A stretch of DNA of 13,540 nt, from contig DCHC01000002.1 of the NCBI GenBank assembly GCA_002314755.1, positions 205 through 13,744 of the forward strand, written 5' to 3'. Numbering within the stretch: the stretch's first letter is position 1; the number at the start of each line of letters is the position of its first letter. The position numbers and the translations under genes were made by a program. Below the pieces are notes generated by a model. That model did no database searches. It was not told the origin of the DNA and worked only from the letters and a program-made list of their open reading frames with translations. Source of the DNA: Faecalibacterium sp. UBA1762. Lineage in GTDB: Bacteria; Bacillota; Clostridia; Oscillospirales; Ruminococcaceae. Below are positions 1 through 5,928 of the stretch, in pieces.

Positions 1-63
1 CGGTAAGCATTGTCCTTTTTCAAAGACAAATCACAGAGAATAACTCATTCAGTTCTATGTATC

Positions 64-89
64 GGAGCAGGTTAAGCCTGCTCCTTTTT
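64..89 (+). terminator. Rho-independent terminator
   Basis: GGAGCAGG (64-71) and CCTGCTCC (77-84) form a perfect 8-bp stem with the 5-nt loop TTAAG, followed by TTTTT (85-89). The orientation suits a + strand transcript that begins left of the window. It lies just outside the 3' end of the recombinase remnant on the opposite strand, so it may mark the end of that element's neighbour. The fold is seen in the sequence; the function is inferred. Confidence 0.7.
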
Positions 90-90
90 C

Positions 91-630
91 TTATCCTGTC
101 CTATGCTGTTCCATTACCCTACCGGCATATTCCTTTTTGCTCTCATGGGAGAACGGTCTTTCTGCCCAATCCGGCACATTCGAAACATACTCCACGGCAA
201 CGCCTTGGCGTATATCCTCGACAAACCTTGATTCGTTACTGTCGGGAATGTCAAGATAACCTCCAAACTTGTAGTAAATCGCCACACGCTGAACACGGCT
301 TTTTCCGATGCCCTCCGTTTCATACACGTCGATGTGGTCAATCAGCTCGTTAATGAGCTGCCTTGTAAGTGTCCGCATCTGAATGAACTTTCGGATAGCA
401 CCGATGAATTGCTCTCGCTGGCTTGCGATATTATCCATATCGGCAAGTTTTTTCCGCAGATCCAACACCTTTCGTTTCAGTGTTTCACGCTCGGAGGCGT
501 ATTCGGCCGAAAGAATGTTGTAATCGTCCTCTTTGGTCTTGCCGATGACCTTTTCCTCGTAGAGATTTTTCAGCAGCTTCGGAATCATTTCAAGACGCAT
601 TTTCGATTTGCGAAGTTCTGCTTTTTTGTT
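91..630 (-). pseudogene. Large serine recombinase, C-terminal remnant (DUF4368-type end)
   Basis: Only the last part of a large serine recombinase (TnpX/Tn4451-like site-specific recombinase) remains. From the ATG at 598-600 there are 169 codons, and the frame is open slightly further upstream (to a TAG at 685-687) through a Lys-rich stretch (KKAELRKSK) that fits the family's coiled-coil region. Residues about 10-60 are helical and charged, the coiled-coil part. Residues 85-120, with LIDHIDVYETE and VQRVAIYYKFGGYLDIPD, match the Leu-Ile-x-x-Ile-x-Val plus RV-x-IYY-x-F-x-GY-x-DIP signature typical of the C-terminal DUF4368 segment. The catalytic resolvase domain (N-terminal Ser), the recombinase domain and the zinc ribbon, which together take some 350-400 residues in intact members, are absent. 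The sequence immediately upstream is instead an ATPase fragment, so this is a deletion remnant and not a functional recombinase. It shows that the left part of the window was once a mobile element. The family call rests on remembered signatures. Confidence 0.8.
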
Positions 631-715
631 CCATCCGCGAATCCACTCCTTCCAGCAGAGACATTCTTCCAGAGACGTTCTTCGCTACTGCCGCCACGCG
701 AAACTTTTTCGCATA

Positions 716-823
716 CATATAGAGCAGATTTCCACTTCTGCGGATATCGGTGATTATTATAATACAGCCATTATGCTTACGTACGATAAGCCGATTCAAG
801 TATTCACCTCTTTTGATTTCCAT
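716..823 (-). pseudogene. AAA ATPase (DUF4143-type) N-terminal fragment, Walker A damaged
   Basis: The reading frame from ATG at 821-823 has a good Shine-Dalgarno (GAGGG, with ATG 5 nt downstream) and gives MEIKRGEYLNRLIVRKHNG, then CIIIITDIRRSGNLLYMY. This strongly resembles the start of the clostridial ATPases that carry a C-terminal DUF4143 domain. In those the first 40 residues read roughly MEIKRxxYLxxLIxRKHNG followed by a Walker A of the form GIRRxGKS. Here the first Gly is Asp and GKS is replaced by GNL, and after about residue 36 similarity stops. The frame then runs into unrelated codons and, in another frame, into the serine recombinase tail. The protein would normally be about 400 residues, so this is a dead 5' fragment that still has its RBS and promoter. 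The family assignment is from memory and has not been checked by a search. Confidence 0.6.
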
Positions 824-873
824 ATCGCCCTCAATTTAATATTATTGCCGATTCCGCCATATATGTTAAATGA

Positions 874-902
874 ATTATACCGCGAATTCAATTTGTTGCT
901 AA
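874..902 (-). promoter_or_regulatory. Sigma-A-like promoter of the broken ATPase gene
   Basis: Read on the minus strand, a -35-like TTAGCA (897-902) and a perfect -10 TATAAT (874-879) are separated by 17 bp, about 50 bp upstream of the ATG at 823. The promoter may still drive transcription through the ATPase fragment into the recombinase remnant. Confidence 0.5.
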
Positions 903-1061
903 CGCATTCTATTTAATATTTTTAACGATTACGGCGTAATTATTAATCAAAATTTGTTGTGAATGACATTTCGAGTGTTTTCATTGAATTATTTTGTGAT
1001 AATTCACGAAAGCAGCCTACTGTGTTTAATTTTTATGAGGTCAAACCGGATCATTTCTTTG

Positions 1062-1086
1062 TACTTCTTTACAGAGTAAAGAAGTA
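1062..1086. repeat. Perfect 11-bp inverted repeat
   Basis: TACTTCTTTAC (1062-1072), a 3-nt spacer AGA, and GTAAAGAAGTA (1076-1086) form a perfect dyad. There is no T-run immediately after either arm, so it does not look like an intrinsic terminator. It lies about 75 bp upstream of the -35 box of the 373-aa gene. A protein-binding site or an element scar are both possible. Confidence 0.6.
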
Positions 1087-1159
1087 TGCAAAAACAGTAA
1101 CCGACGAGCAACAAATACGCAAAACCGCAGATATGCCGTTGATAAATGACATCAAAAAC

Positions 1160-1188
1160 TTGTAAATCAAAGAAAAGTGTGGTATTAT
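1160..1188 (+). promoter_or_regulatory. Promoter of the 373-aa gene
   Basis: TTGTAA (1160-1165), a 17-bp spacer and TATTAT (1183-1188) make a good sigma-A-type promoter. It sits 50 bp upstream of the ATG at 1239, with the RBS AGAGGAA in between. Confidence 0.55.
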
Positions 1189-1238
1189 AACCGACAATAA
1201 ATTGTGCATCATAAATAGTCTTTTTAGAGGAAACAGAT

Positions 1239-2360
1239 ATGAATATTGAACGGCTAAACGGAATTATCGATATTTACATAGACCAATTCGATGTCCTTAG
1301 TAAAGAACATTCTGAAAATATGAAATGGGCGGCAGTTCACCATTACAAAAATAGCTTCAATATCAGTGCCACCGATTTTTATGAGATGTTCAAATACGCG
1401 ATGTCGAAATCGAGCATCATTATTAACAACGGAACGGTGCAACCAGTCAACGGTATACTCAAGCTGATTGGACATGAGCCAGAAACTATGCGCAGCCTTT
1501 TCGCTATGCTGTACGCAGATGATAGCGGAGAATTGGATAAGCGCCAGATCAAGATTGAAAATTTCGTTGACGAGGCGAATAAGTTACTTGAAAAGTACGA
1601 GCGTGGCAAGTGGAAATATAAGCAGGACTTCCGTTCTGTTCTTGCCTACCTCGTGTTTTATCAGCCAGAGAATAACTACTTCTACAAATCCTCTCAGAGC
1701 CAGCCCTTCTTCCGATACCTCGAATATGGCGAAGAAATCGGCTATGGCCAATATTTCAAGCTTTCGCACTATTACAGAATGTGCGATGAAGTACGCGATT
1801 ACCTTGCTACACATGAAGCACTACTCACTCGACACAACGAGAGATGGAATGTGGTTGGCGACACTGCAGATAATCTGCACATTTTAACATTTGATATTAT
1901 GTACTGCAGCATTGTATATGGTTTCTATGAGTACCACAACTATTTGAAGGTTATCAAAAGAAGCAAGGCCGATATCGCGCAGCAGAATCTTGAGGATGAA
2001 ATTGAAGTTAATCGTCGCGAACTGGAAGTACTAGAAACAGAGATGAGCGCAGCATGTGACGCACGCGACAGCATTCCCGAAATCCTTATCGTTGGACAGA
2101 ATGTTCGCCATAAATTATTCGGAATCGGAAAAGTAGTAAAGCAAAACGGTAGTCACATTGAGGTTGCATTTGCTAGCCGCACCTCCAAGTTCAGCATTTC
2201 AGAGGCCTTCATTAATGGCTTTTTGATATCAGAAGATCCGACAATCCTTCTGCGCTGCAAGGAGATTGAGTCCGCGATTGACGCTTGCGATAAACTGGAA
2301 AAGGCCATCAAAGCAAAGAAGTCAGAAATTGATTCTCTGGTTGCTAAACTGATGAAGTAA
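1239..2360 (+). CDS. 373-aa protein of unknown function with a C-terminal Tudor/SH3-like segment; possible defence protein
   Basis: I cannot name this gene with confidence. The start is fixed by AGAGGAA 8 nt before ATG and a promoter at 1160. Residues 1-235 are acidic, aromatic and helical with no membrane segment. From memory, their pattern resembles the N-terminal region of some McrB-like AAA restriction proteins: a KW-x-AV-x-HY-x(3)-F start, then PETMRSLF around 81-88, LVFYQPENNYFYK around 138-150 and a final helical block around 180-230. Residues 241-275 look like a coiled coil. Residues 285-330 (NVRHKLFGIGKVV, then IEVAF, KFSISEAFINGFL) look like a small beta-barrel of the kind seen at UvrD/PcrA C-termini, with the H-x-x-FG-x-GKV signature. 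Residues 338-372 form a second coiled coil. There is no Walker motif, nuclease motif or signal peptide. The gene is transcribed alone, ending in a strong terminator, and is surrounded by mobile-element relics. A role in DNA-linked defence is inference only. Confidence 0.75.
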   Translation: MNIERLNGIIDIYIDQFDVLSKEHSENMKWAAVHHYKNSFNISATDFYEMFKYAMSKSSIIINNGTVQPVNGILKLIGHEPETMRSLFAMLYADDSGELDKRQIKIENFVDEANKLLEKYERGKWKYKQDFRSVLAYLVFYQPENNYFYKSSQSQPFFRYLEYGEEIGYGQYFKLSHYYRMCDEVRDYLATHEALLTRHNERWNVVGDTADNLHILTFDIMYCSIVYGFYEYHNYLKVIKRSKADIAQQNLEDEIEVNRRELEVLETEMSAACDARDSIPEILIVGQNVRHKLFGIGKVVKQNGSHIEVAFASRTSKFSISEAFINGFLISEDPTILLRCKEIESAIDACDKLEKAIKAKKSEIDSLVAKLMK

Positions 2361-2452
2361 TTTACGCTTCATATGAAAAAGACTTCTAATGGATAATCAT
2401 ATGTAAATTAACCGGAAACAAATCGGTACCTTTTGGGTCGTGTTTACACATC

Positions 2453-2490
2453 AAAAATCCTTGAAACAACAACGGTTTCAAGGATTTTTC
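2453..2490 (+). terminator. Strong intrinsic terminator after the 373-aa gene
   Basis: AAAAATCCTTGAAAC (2453-2467) pairs perfectly over 15 bp with GTTTCAAGGATTTTT (2475-2489) around a 7-nt loop. The T-run closes the right arm. It lies about 95 bp after the stop at 2360. Because the arms are A/T-flanked it could also stop minus-strand transcripts of the tnpV remnant. Two TTGACC copies lie shortly after it (2506-2511 and 2519-2524). Confidence 0.8.
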
Positions 2491-2910
2491 TTCCCATATT
2501 TCAACTTGACCAGTTTCTTGACCAAACCTCCATAATTGCATCATGAAATAAACCACATACCCTATAAAACGCCGTCTCGCTCTTGTTTTATAACAAATCT
2601 TGAGACATACTTTTTTAAGACGGAAGTCATTTTTTCTTTTCGGAGGGCAAGCAATGAAAGTCAGTTCGCAGTTTACCACATGGGTAACCCGTGCCTTGAT
2701 GTTATTCATCCTACCGACCCACTCCATCCGATTGTCCGCTTTGAGTTGCTCGGTGATGCCTTCAAAATCAGCGTACTCTTTCATCAGTTTCTCGAACATT
2801 TCCTGTGCGTGGTTGTCTGTCTCAGTCAGATGCTTTTCGAGTGTGCCTTTCATCCTCATCACATTGATGACCGCAGGCTTGTGCTTTCTCCGATAGTCGT
2901 AATGCCGTTG

Positions 2911-2973
2911 GTCTCGCCTGCCGGCTCGGTCGGTGTTTCTGCCTACGGCAGAGGTGTCCGCCGGACACCCGCA
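2911..2973. repeat. 63-nt in-frame insertion with two tandem perfect hairpins
   Basis: These 63 bases add 21 codons inside the conserved IGIWG-QRHYDY junction of the tnpV frame. They contain TCTGCC-TAC-GGCAGA (2938-2952) directly abutting GGTGTCC-GCC-GGACACC (2953-2969), both perfect stems with 3-nt loops. The stretch is much richer in GC than the surrounding gene and keeps the frame open. It looks like a short palindromic repeat (MITE- or REP-like) that inserted into tnpV. The fold and length are seen; the insertion reading depends on remembered TnpV alignment. Confidence 0.6.
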
Positions 2974-3038
2974 CCCCCAGATGCCGATACTTTTTACAAA
3001 TTCGTCCCTCATAATGCAAATACCTCCTTTGCAATATC

Positions 3039-3067
3039 ATTGTACCGCAAAGGAGGCATCTCGACAA
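3039..3067 (-). promoter_or_regulatory. Promoter of the tnpV remnant, -10 enclosed by a 10-bp inverted repeat
   Basis: On the minus strand TTGTCG (3062-3067), 17 bp, then TACAAT (3039-3044). The -10 box is framed by a perfect inverted repeat, CCTCCTTTGC (3023-3032) and GCAAAGGAGG (3047-3056). The arm at 3023-3032 contains the complement of the AGGAGG Shine-Dalgarno for the ATG at 3012, while the other arm lies in the promoter spacer. Since the upstream arm would not be transcribed from this promoter, the dyad is more likely an operator than an RNA switch. Confidence 0.5.
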
Positions 3068-3076
3068 ATGTGCGAT

Positions 3077-3144
3077 TTTTGATATTGCCGACATCGGCAA
3101 AAAACACAACAATGAATAGTTAATACATTTTGATATTTTGCCGA
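3077..3144. promoter_or_regulatory. Repeated GATATT(TT)GCCGA elements, candidate operators of fic
   Basis: TTTTGATATTGCCGA at 3077-3091 recurs with a 2-bp expansion as TTTTGATATTTTGCCGA at 3128-3144. The first copy extends into the perfect dyad TTGCCGA-CA-TCGGCAA (3085-3100). The second copy covers the -35 and spacer of the fic promoter. A repressor that binds TTGCCGA would therefore block fic. The N-terminal HTH of Fic makes it an obvious candidate, but that is inference. Confidence 0.5.
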
Positions 3145-3158
3145 TAATGTGATATACT
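3130..3158 (+). promoter_or_regulatory. Promoter of the fic-HEPN operon
   Basis: TTGATA (3130-3135), a 17-bp spacer and TATACT (3153-3158) lie about 28 bp before the ATG at 3187. The spacer itself contains one of the TTGCCGA elements. The gene's Shine-Dalgarno (GCGAGAG) is weak. Confidence 0.55.
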
Positions 3159-3186
3159 ATATTCGTATAGAAAGCGAGAGTGAACT

Positions 3187-4083
3187 ATGAAATATATTTC
3201 TGTTACGGATGCGGCAAAAAAATGGGGTGTGTCCGAGCGTAGCGCTCGCGGTTACTGTGCTGAAGGAAAGATTGACGGCGCATTCCTAACCGGCAAGACG
3301 TGGAATATCCCCGAAACTGCGGAGAAGCCCGACCGCATCAATAAGCATACCGATATACCAAAAACGCTTCTTGAGGTGCTGAAAGCCGAGAAAACGGCGA
3401 AGTTACACGGCGGTATATATCATAAAATTCAAATCGACCTGACCTACAACTCCAACCACATTGAGGGCGGTCGCCTCACTCACGATCAAACCCGCTACAT
3501 CTTTGAGACGAACACCATCGGTGTATCTGACGGAACTGTAAAGGTGGACGATGTGGTTGAGACAGCCAACCATTTTAAGTGCATTGATATGGTTATCGAC
3601 AGCGCGAATCATGTGCTGAGCGAGGCGTTTATCAAGCAGTTGCATGCCGTTTTGAAAAGCGGTACATCCGATTCCCGTCTCGATTGGTTTGCTGTTGGGG
3701 ATTACAAAAAAGTACCGAATGAAGTTGGCGGCATGGACACCACCGCCCCGGAGAATGTTGGCATCCATATGAAGAAGCTACTTTCCGAATACAATGCTAT
3801 TGATGACAAAACATTTGACGATCTGCTGGACTTTCACTACCGTTTTGAATGTATCCATCCGTTTCAAGACGGCAATGGCAGAATCGGGCGCCTGCTTCTT
3901 TTCAAAGAATGTCTTCGGGTAGGATTGGTGCCCTTCATCATCGAGGACGACATAAAGATGTTTTACTATCGCGGCTTAAAGGAGTGGCAGAACGAGCGCG
4001 GTTATCTGCGTGATACCTGTCTCTCTGCACAGGATAATTTCAAGAAGTACCTGGACTATTTCCGGGTGCCGTATGAAGAATAA
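3187..4083 (+). CDS. fic: Fic family AMP-transferase with N-terminal HTH and built-in inhibitory motif
   Basis: A Fic-domain enzyme that most likely transfers AMP (or another nucleotide-derived group) to a hydroxyl side chain of a target protein in the cytoplasm. The catalytic loop HPFQDGNGRIGR (residues 224-235) matches HPFx[D/E]GNGRxxR fully, so His224 and the anion-binding residues are present. SNHIEG (89-94) fits the [S/T]xxxE[G/N] inhibitory motif placed N-terminal to the Fic core, which makes it a class II, self-inhibited member. Residues 1-42 (YISVTDAAKKWGVSERSARGYC) form a MerR/HTH_17-like DNA-binding segment. The 298 aa are full length for this clostridial subfamily, with no frameshift. 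Start at 3187 is chosen because the HTH begins there and the promoter is 28 bp upstream. The stop overlaps the next gene by 11 nt, implying translational coupling. The repeated TTGCCGA sites upstream suggest autorepression. The target is unknown; tRNA-synthetase, gyrase or a phage protein would all be guesses. Confidence 0.93.
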   Translation: MKYISVTDAAKKWGVSERSARGYCAEGKIDGAFLTGKTWNIPETAEKPDRINKHTDIPKTLLEVLKAEKTAKLHGGIYHKIQIDLTYNSNHIEGGRLTHDQTRYIFETNTIGVSDGTVKVDDVVETANHFKCIDMVIDSANHVLSEAFIKQLHAVLKSGTSDSRLDWFAVGDYKKVPNEVGGMDTTAPENVGIHMKKLLSEYNAIDDKTFDDLLDFHYRFECIHPFQDGNGRIGRLLLFKECLRVGLVPFIIEDDIKMFYYRGLKEWQNERGYLRDTCLSAQDNFKKYLDYFRVPYEE

Positions 4084-4525
4084 TCTGAGAGGTGCTAAAA
4101 TAGACTTCCATTCAATAATTGAATCTATGTGGTTACACTCGAAATACTATTCCAGTTTGCTTTCAACGGTTGTTCGGCTTCGAGAAAGCGGCGATTCTTA
4201 TGCAGCTTTATTAGTCCTGTTCAATATGATGGAATTAGTTTTCAAATCTATCCGCGAAGATGATACTCACAATCTGATGGATGATGTTAACTGGCTATAT
4301 AACAATGGCTTGCTAACTGAAGATGAAAAGCAATTCATCAATTCTGAAAACGGAGTGCGAACAATCAGAAATAAAATGACTCATAAGGATTGTTACTCGT
4401 ACTGTATCGATATTAACGATGTTGCTTATCCGTTTGCAGAAAAAGAAACTTGGGATATAATTTACGACCTCATTGCGCCAAATACAATTTGGATTATCAA
4501 CAATGTAATCTCACGAAAAGCGTAG
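4073..4525 (+). CDS. HEPN-like 150-aa helical protein, overlapping fic
   Basis: The start ATG at 4073 lies inside the last codons of fic (11-nt overlap, stop at 4083). The frame is open further upstream, but no better start is seen. The product is all-helical by eye, with no signal peptide or membrane segment. Residues 94-104 read GVRTIRNKMTH. The Arg-Asn-Lys-x-x-His core (R99-H104) matches the R-[N/D/H]-x-x-x-H active-site type of HEPN-fold RNases and of DUF4145-like HEPN proteins. The segment around 44-62 (AALLVLFNMMELVFKSIRE) would be the second helix that packs against it. Family members are toxins or effectors in toxin-antitoxin, Abi and CRISPR contexts, though some are catalytically silent partners. 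Coupling to fic suggests that the two act together, for example Fic modifying or silencing the HEPN protein. That is inference, and no minimal nucleotidyltransferase antitoxin is nearby. The domain call rests on one short motif. Confidence 0.75.
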   Translation: MKNNLRGAKIDFHSIIESMWLHSKYYSSLLSTVVRLRESGDSYAALLVLFNMMELVFKSIREDDTHNLMDDVNWLYNNGLLTEDEKQFINSENGVRTIRNKMTHKDCYSYCIDINDVAYPFAEKETWDIIYDLIAPNTIWIINNVISRKA

Positions 4526-4737
4526 ATGATTTATCACTCATGAAAATTTTACCGGTTCAATAACTATTGCTTTTTCTTTTTTAATAGTACGTAAAATTGG
4601 AAACTCATCATTGCAATCAAAACCGTGCAAACTAAACAAACCGTCAGGGTTGAGCCGTACTCGCTATAGCAAAACACCGCCTCACTACCGGCAGAAAAGC
4701 CGTTTTATTGCGGCGTTGTATAAAACCAACTGAAAGC
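4526..4737. other. Non-coding stretch at the edge of the accessory block
   Basis: No gene, promoter or RNA is recognised. One frame across 4645-4730 ends in HYRQKSRFIAALYKTN followed by TGA, which looks like the tail of a lost coding sequence, but no family could be assigned. By eye the composition changes from AT-rich on the left to GC-richer just right of here, so the boundary of the accessory block probably lies between 4530 and 4810. Confidence 0.4.
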
Positions 4738-4770
4738 AAAAAAACGGTGACAAAGCTGTCACCGTTTTTT
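4738..4770. terminator. Bidirectional terminator
   Basis: CGGTGACA (4745-4752), loop AAGC and TGTCACCG (4757-4764) form a perfect 8-bp stem flanked by seven A on the left and six T on the right, so it works for either strand. It ends the minus-strand 339-aa gene (stop at 4818) and can also stop read-through from the fic-HEPN operon. Confidence 0.85.
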
Positions 4771-4817
4771 AACATACCGTCGCTTACATTTTTTTGAGTG
4801 TCCCTCCGGGTGGCCTT

Positions 4818-5837
4818 TTATTCGATCAGCTCGATCCCATGCTGCTGACAGGCGCGGCGCAGCTCCTCAATATCCACCTCACCGGTTTGCAGCATTTTTT
4901 GCATATTGGAGCCGATGGAAAGAGAGGAGACTTTTTGTCTGCCGGAGGCACGAACAAGCTGCTCCGGTGACCAGCCAAAACGACACCACAGATTGCTTGT
5001 ATTATTCAGCCGTGTGTAAAGTTGAATGATCTCCTGTGCCTGCCGCATATCATACACCGCGCCGTAATCCTCACTCAACAGCTGGAACAGTTGTTCAATT
5101 GGGGAAAAATACGGCTCACCCAGCCCCTCCAGAATAAAGTTTTTTACTTTCTTCAGTATTTTTTCTGCTGCGGGTCGCCGGAATTTTTGCAGCAGAGCGG
5201 GGTAGCTTGCCGCCTTTGCGTAGTAATCCAGGTCAAACTGCTCCTCCCGAGTGATGACCGTTATACTGTCCAACCGTTTGCCCTTGACCGACTGCCCATC
5301 ACAATCGGTCAGGCGATATTCTTTTCCGTCTTTTTCCCGCCCTTTACCGCAGCAGCGTAGCGCGCTGATATATCCGGCAAACGCCTTGCCCGGCTCGGTC
5401 GCGTAAAACGGATCCTGCACAAAGGAGAGCAGCTCCTGCTTTGGGGGCAGATACGGCGGAAAATCTGCGCGCCCGTGCTCCAAACGGTACACCCTGTGGT
5501 ATTTGCCGTAGCCGATACTTATCAGATCCTTATGCACCAGCAGACGGTTTTCCGGCTCCGGCTTTTCGGCAGAGTAGATCTCGTTGATATCCGCCACATA
5601 GTAGGCAAGGTCAGCCTGCCGCTGCGCCACACCCGCAAAGGCGACAAAATCCTTTTTGCGAACCGTCGCAGCACCCTCGTAATGCTTAAAAATCTCCCAG
5701 GCTCCCTCTATCTCCAGACAGCCGTACAGATGCGCAAAGGCGTTGAAATACCGGTGCAGTGTTTGGAGTTTCGCCTCAGACAGACCAAGTTGTGCATATT
5801 TCTTTTCCAATGATTTTACAGATAACGGCTTTTGCAT
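4818..5837 (-). CDS. Hypothetical 339-aa cytoplasmic protein
   Basis: I do not recognise a family. The ATG at 5837 has AAAGGGGG 10 nt upstream and a promoter at 5899-5928. The protein is soluble and charged, with no signal peptide or membrane segment. Residues 1-60 are helical, beginning KSLEKKYAQLGLSEAKLQTLHRYFNAFAHLYG. Residues 60-130 alternate acidic and aromatic positions (ADLAYYVADINEIYSAE, LISIGYGKYHRVYRL), which looks like a small alpha/beta domain. The C-terminal third is helical and ends in EVDIEELRRACQQHGIELIE. Its divergent neighbour is a DMT transporter sharing the same -35 region, so the two may respond to the same signal. The gene is intact and its base composition fits the right-hand part of the window. 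Function is unknown, and I draw none from the sequence. Confidence 0.85.
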   Translation of the reverse strand: MQKPLSVKSLEKKYAQLGLSEAKLQTLHRYFNAFAHLYGCLEIEGAWEIFKHYEGAATVRKKDFVAFAGVAQRQADLAYYVADINEIYSAEKPEPENRLLVHKDLISIGYGKYHRVYRLEHGRADFPPYLPPKQELLSFVQDPFYATEPGKAFAGYISALRCCGKGREKDGKEYRLTDCDGQSVKGKRLDSITVITREEQFDLDYYAKAASYPALLQKFRRPAAEKILKKVKNFILEGLGEPYFSPIEQLFQLLSEDYGAVYDMRQAQEIIQLYTRLNNTSNLWCRFGWSPEQLVRASGRQKVSSLSIGSNMQKMLQTGEVDIEELRRACQQHGIELIE

Positions 5838-5898
5838 TTTGGCACGCCCCCTTTCTTCTGTATTCAGACTACCATTTGTCTGCCTCCGTGTCAGGAAT

Positions 5899-5928
5899 AT
5901 TATAAGAAAAGTGTTTCTTGCTTGACAA
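5899..5928 (-). promoter_or_regulatory. Promoter of the 339-aa gene
   Basis: On the minus strand TTGTCA (5923-5928), 18 bp and a perfect TATAAT (5899-5904), about 60 bp upstream of the ATG. The -35 hexamer overlaps the -35 of the divergent transporter promoter within CTTGACAAG (5921-5929). Confidence 0.6.

Larger units (their letters stand above)
824..1238. other. AT-rich intergenic region without a convincing gene
   Basis: This stretch separates the decayed mobile-element pieces from the 373-aa gene. It contains the minus-strand promoter of the ATPase fragment, a perfect 11-bp inverted repeat (1062-1086), and the promoter and RBS of the next gene. A 68-codon frame starting with GTG at 959 and ending at 1165 has no Shine-Dalgarno and no recognisable family. 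It also ends inside the downstream promoter, so it is not called as a gene. Confidence 0.5.
2386..3012 (-). pseudogene. tnpV: TnpV-like transposon protein, altered (N-terminal loss, internal insertion, lost stop)
   Basis: Residues 36-120 of this frame (RHYDYRRKHKPAV, then GTLEKHLTETDNHAQEMFEKL, ITEQLKADNRMEWVGRMNNI and VVNCELTFI) match the TnpV family, small proteins of Tn4451-type clostridial elements with unknown role. Three things are abnormal. The usual N-terminal 30 or so residues before IGIWG are replaced by MRDEFVKS. A 21-codon GC-rich insertion sits between IGIWG and QRHYDY (2911-2973). The family normally ends soon after the ELIY-like segment, but this frame continues for 88 more codons through non-TnpV sequence, including the terminator stem of the neighbouring gene. 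A good RBS (AAAGGAGG, ATG 11 nt further) and promoter remain, so it may be expressed, but I regard it as a relic. It is divergent from fic. The family call is from remembered consensus. Confidence 0.65.

Noticed and set aside
959..1165. 68-codon + strand frame starting with GTG
   Set aside because: No Shine-Dalgarno, no recognisable family, contains a perfect dyad and ends inside the next gene's promoter.
2938..2969. CRISPR-like or attC-like reading of the tandem hairpins
   Set aside because: There are only two different palindromes, with no repeat-spacer periodicity, no integron integrase and no attC core sites.
2536..3123. 195-codon + strand frame opposite tnpV
   Set aside because: The minus strand has the TnpV signature, RBS and promoter; this is its shadow.
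3403..3768. 121-codon minus-strand frame inside fic
   Set aside because: It is antisense to a gene with intact Fic motifs, with no RBS or family.
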